Shown here: one piece after another, positions 62,401-64,000 of the stretch
How the letters are laid out: each line of letters begins with the position of its first letter
How positions within the stretch are numbered: the stretch's first letter is position 1
DNA from: Streptomyces sp. CB02414
GTDB taxonomy: Bacteria > Actinomycetota > Actinomycetes > Streptomycetales > Streptomycetaceae
NCBI RefSeq assembly: GCF_001905385.1
Contig: NZ_LIPF01000004.1
Span: 558,001 to 622,000 of the forward strand
DNA length: 64,000 bases
Direction: 5' to 3'
The notes under the pieces: generated by a model
Told to the model about the DNA's origin: nothing
Database searches by the model: none
What the model saw: the letters and a program-made list of their open reading frames with translations, nothing else
Position numbers and translations under genes: made by a program

Positions 62401-62619
62401 CAGATCAAGGACGCCGACACTGGCCGCGAGGCCCTGCACGTCGCCGAGATCATGAAGCTGGCCCGTGAACACGGTGCGGGTGCCGCCTCGAGCCAACCGG
62501 AGAGGAACGCCCTGTTGCGCCCGGCTCCACCATGGCGTCAACGCGTCCTGCGTATCTCGGCTACCGCAGCGTTGGCAGCCGCCGTTACCGCAGTCGCCGT
62601 CCGTACGGCACGCTCCTGA
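59479..62619 (+). CDS. FAD-linked oxidase/Fe-S/CCG-domain fusion oxidoreductase (D-lactate or glycolate dehydrogenase type)
   Basis: A 1,046-residue three-part enzyme. An N-terminal FAD-binding (PCMH) domain has VLNRGGGTSLSGETVNEAVV (about residues 90-110) and VIGGNIGNNSCG. The oxidase C-terminal domain includes YGHFGQGCIHSRL and SGEHGDGQQRGEL. A ferredoxin-type region follows, with LCLACKGCTNDCPVNVDMPT near residue 655. Next are two Cys-rich CCG-type segments (HICCGRPLYDYG and LQGGCCGLAGSWG). A final hydrophobic stretch (ISATAALAAAVTAVAVRT) may anchor it. It probably oxidises a 2-hydroxy acid and passes electrons to the quinone pool. ATG 59479 follows ACGGCGAGGAG. Confidence 0.9.
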   Translation: MAKATRDVPIRTHPAIAGPPRGRQTVEVGKLERALRKAVDGEVRFDTGSLGLYAQDASNFRQVPIGVVVPRTLDDVVAVHKICHRFGAPVLNRGGGTSLSGETVNEAVVIDHSKYLTAIGDIDADRRLVTCEPGVINEVLNRHTGEHNLVFGPDPSTHSRCVIGGNIGNNSCGIHSVQSQLYGPGPRTSDNVEALEIVTYDGERFWVGVNEEDRLDAIIAAGGRKGEIYAALRDLRDEYADTIRARFHSEKQVPRRVSGYNLDELLPERGFNVARALVGTESTCATVLRAVLKLTPALLQRTTVVVEYDELADAAEHCEEIIERWRPIGLEALDDELIRDQQEQNMHVEDIKELPRLGGGGWLVVQFGADTKEESVGQAHGFIDWLADDKGYSRDRIRLAKSTQEGGTSEHLWAIREGGLGSTAFPPDGKDHWPGWEDSAVPPDRIGEYVRKLREVMDRHDIEGAMYGHFGQGCIHSRLSFDLRTADGLATYRSFMEEAADLVVSLGGSVSGEHGDGQQRGELLEKQYGSELLEAMRKFRAIWDPQGRMNPGKVIDPYRMDENLKLGTDYNPPRIPLKFAYPEDGGDFAHATLRCVGIGKCRVPQAETTMCPSYQVTREEKHTTRGRARMLYEMLKGDVVTDGWQSNEVKDALDLCLACKGCTNDCPVNVDMPTYKAEFLHHHFKSARRWRPRYAYAFGFIDRTARLASHIPEIANIATQTPGLGQLAKLVAGIDRKRPLPSFAPMTLQEWFARRGGTTNPTGRPVVLFPDTFNNHFHTQVGVACVEAIEAAGWRVIMPPQHICCGRPLYDYGFLDAAERYLHRVLNILRPELRAGTPVVGMEPSCLAVFKDELPKLLPHDDDGKRLTRNALHFAEFFQKYEIKPPALEGKALLWGHCHQRATGGMNPDQRLLEGMGLDVENLQGGCCGLAGSWGFESGKYDISMDCGEQALLPAVRDAGDDCVVVADGFSCKTQIKDADTGREALHVAEIMKLAREHGAGAASSQPERNALLRPAPPWRQRVLRISATAALAAAVTAVAVRTARS

Positions 62620-62655
62620 CGAGGGAGCCGCCCCGCTGACAACGAGGAGGGCAGG

Positions 62656-62841
62656 GACCGGTCGCAGGTCGCGGCCCTGAGGCGCTGCTGTCCCGGCCGC
62701 GAGGCCGCCGTTCGACAGGCGGTCCTCGATCACATCGCTTGTGACCTGGGGCTTGCTGGTCAGCTGTGGACGCGGTGGCTGATGGGCGAGCTGATCTTCA
62801 AGCTGTACCGGGTCCGGTTCACCGAGCCAGGGGTGGGGTGA
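62656..62841 (+). mobile_element. IS630-family transposase remnant
   Basis: One frame without an evident start reads AALRRCCPGREAAVRQAVLD, then LGLAGQLWTRWLMGELIFKL and YRVRFTEPGVG before TGA 62839-62841. The L-W-T-R-x-x-x-x-E-L-I and FTEPGVG pattern is the winged-helix region of IS630-type transposases. The DDE catalytic domain and inverted repeats are absent. Confidence 0.6.
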
Positions 62842-62977
62842 CGCCGACCTCAGACGCAGCCTGCCCCACACCCAGCGGACCGGGAACCAGGCCGAGTTCT
62901 CCTTGTGTCACTTCGCTCTGCTCGGTCATGCTGCTCGCGGTGTCTGCCGGGCTCAGGTCTCATGTAGGGCCGCTCGC

Positions 62978-63190
62978 GTGATGGATCGTCAGCGAGTGCG
63001 AGCGTGGTGTGAGGCCCGGTTGGACGCATGGGAGGTGGCCCACAGCCGCCGGGAGGTGGCCACCGATGCCGGCAGTACAAGCGTGCTGTCGGCCGGATAC
63101 CCTCGGAACGGGATGCCGCTGCTGGTGCTGGTGCCGGGCACGAACATGAACGCCGGAGAAGAGTTCCAGAAGAACGGCGAGGGCGGCAGC
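62978..63190 (+). pseudogene. alpha/beta-hydrolase-like N-terminal fragment
   Basis: From GTG 62978 or ATG 62981 the frame includes VLSAGYPRNGMPLLVLVPGT and NMNAGEEF, resembling the strand before the oxyanion loop (H/P-G-T-N) in alpha/beta hydrolases. The sequence then loses family character, and no nucleophile elbow (G-x-S-x-G) follows. It is probably a decayed gene; similarity is by eye only. Confidence 0.4.
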
Positions 63191-63448
63191 ACTTCCCAGG
63201 AAGCACCCGAGGCGACGTACTTTGCGGAAGGACGCCTGTCACGAGGCGGACGAAGGGCATCGCGCGCCCGGCCTCGGGCAACGCGGACTCGGTGCCGTAG
63301 GCAGGCAGGGCCGCGGTACGCACGGTGTCGGCAACCGGCGCGGGGGATCCCCTCTCGGCTGGGAATGACGAGACCGTTTCGTGTTTTGCATAATGCAATG
63401 AATCGGAGGCGGGTCTCGTGCCCGTTGCGGGCGTGAGGAGTACCACGA
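63191..63448. other. intergenic stretch with palindrome
   Basis: No gene is recognised. The region contains the palindrome TTGCAT-A-ATGCAA at 63386-63398, about 50 bases upstream of the next gene. It may be an operator. Confidence 0.4.
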
Positions 63449-64000
63449 ATGAGCAGACGGCGCCGGGACCCGTCCGCGGCCGAGTCGCAGGCAGCGACTT
63501 ATGTACGGTCCAAGGTCTGGGGGCCGGCGGAGTTCACGGGCCTGCCGCCTTGGTGGCTGATCGCAGAGGGCCTCTTCGCCGGTGTCCTGGGCACGGGACT
63601 GATCGTGGGCGCCGGTCTCTTCGGCGCCTGGACCGGCAGTGCCGCGTTCCGCGCGGGCGACGTGGGTGTGGTGTGCGCGCTGAGCCTTGTCCTCTACCTG
63701 CTTCTGGTACGCGCCGGCCGGGCACTGGTGGGCATCGTCGCGGTCCTGGCCATGGGCCTCGCGCTGCACACGCCTCAGACGGCCGTCGGCGTGGTCCTGA
63801 CGGCACGAGGGCAGGAACGATCCGTGGTCGTGACATCCGTCCAGGAGAGTGAGGACGCGTCCAAGACCCGGGACCGTTATCTCTGCTCGGTGGCAAGCCG
63901 TGACGGAGCACCCTCCACAGCACGGATCTGGCGAGGCTGCACACACTCCACCCGCCCCGGGGACGCGCTGACACTCGTCTACGACCCGAAAGGGCTGGTC
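63449..64000 (+). CDS. membrane protein, function unknown (partial at right edge)
   Basis: An open frame from ATG 63449 (preceded by GTGAGGAG) runs off the window after 184 codons. A charged N-terminus is followed by a Trp/Pro motif (GLPPWWLIAEGLFAGVLGTG) and two to three membrane segments (LIVGAGLFGAWTG, GVVCALSLVLYLLLV, LVGIVAVLAMGLAL). A soluble domain containing YLCSVASRDGAPSTARIWRG comes next. I recognise no family. The true C-terminus lies outside the window. Confidence 0.75.
   Translation, partial: MSRRRRDPSAAESQAATYVRSKVWGPAEFTGLPPWWLIAEGLFAGVLGTGLIVGAGLFGAWTGSAAFRAGDVGVVCALSLVLYLLLVRAGRALVGIVAVLAMGLALHTPQTAVGVVLTARGQERSVVVTSVQESEDASKTRDRYLCSVASRDGAPSTARIWRGCTHSTRPGDALTLVYDPKGLV

Noticed and set aside
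1..64000. CRISPR array, tRNA or rRNA genes
   Set aside because: No regularly spaced repeats and no tRNA-like cloverleaf or rRNA sequence was recognised by eye on either strand.

Overview
The window is high-GC actinobacterial DNA, almost certainly from a Streptomyces. It has strong third-position GC bias, GTG and TTG starts, 4-base ATGA/GTGA overlaps inside operons, and a SapB-type ram locus. About 50 protein genes are supported. I saw no tRNA, rRNA, CRISPR array or intact insertion sequence.

Layout. 1-5.1 kb holds the end of an amidase gene, a LacI-type regulator, and a convergent three-gene operon (NCS2 nucleobase permease, guanine/8-oxoguanine deaminase-type amidohydrolase, TauE/SafE exporter). 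A perfect tandem LacI-like operator lies upstream of the permease. 6.2-13.3 kb is a complete ram locus: ramC, the 42-codon ramS, ramA and ramB on the minus strand with ramR convergent. It makes a SapB-like class III lanthipeptide for aerial growth. RamR carries a TTA codon, which suggests bldA control. 13.4-22.1 kb is a set of small regulator/enzyme pairs: MmyB-type regulator/SDR, kinase/methyltransferase, GNAT, MocR, aldo-keto reductase, and a MerR-methyltransferase fusion.

22.1-28.2 kb is an oligopeptide/oligosaccharide ABC transporter with a permease-ATPase fusion and a TetR regulator. 28.2-36.8 kb is an apparent glycoside/ester regulon: a secreted SGNH esterase, GH3, a serine hydrolase, GH1 plus TetR, and GH20. 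It is tied together by one 24-bp operator (AAAACCG-N9-CGNTTTT) found at three promoters. 37-51.8 kb is mixed housekeeping and accessory genes. These include a DUF2617-DUF4247-DUF350-spermidine synthase operon, a secreted deacetylase, a SulP transporter with a divergent MerR, a SpoIIE-type phosphatase, a glycosyltransferase, and a TetR/NTF2 pair with two matching operators.

51.9-63.4 kb looks like a zone of gene loss. It contains a truncated FAH-family gene joined to a LysR fragment, a duplicated domain around an ECF sigma factor, a trypsin-fold protein lacking two catalytic residues, a truncated TPP-enzyme gene overlapping a broken enolase-superfamily gene, an IS630 transposase remnant and a hydrolase fragment. 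One large intact FAD/Fe-S oxidoreductase gene lies among them. The right edge cuts through a membrane-protein gene.

All functions are read from motifs, membrane segments and context. No database search was possible.
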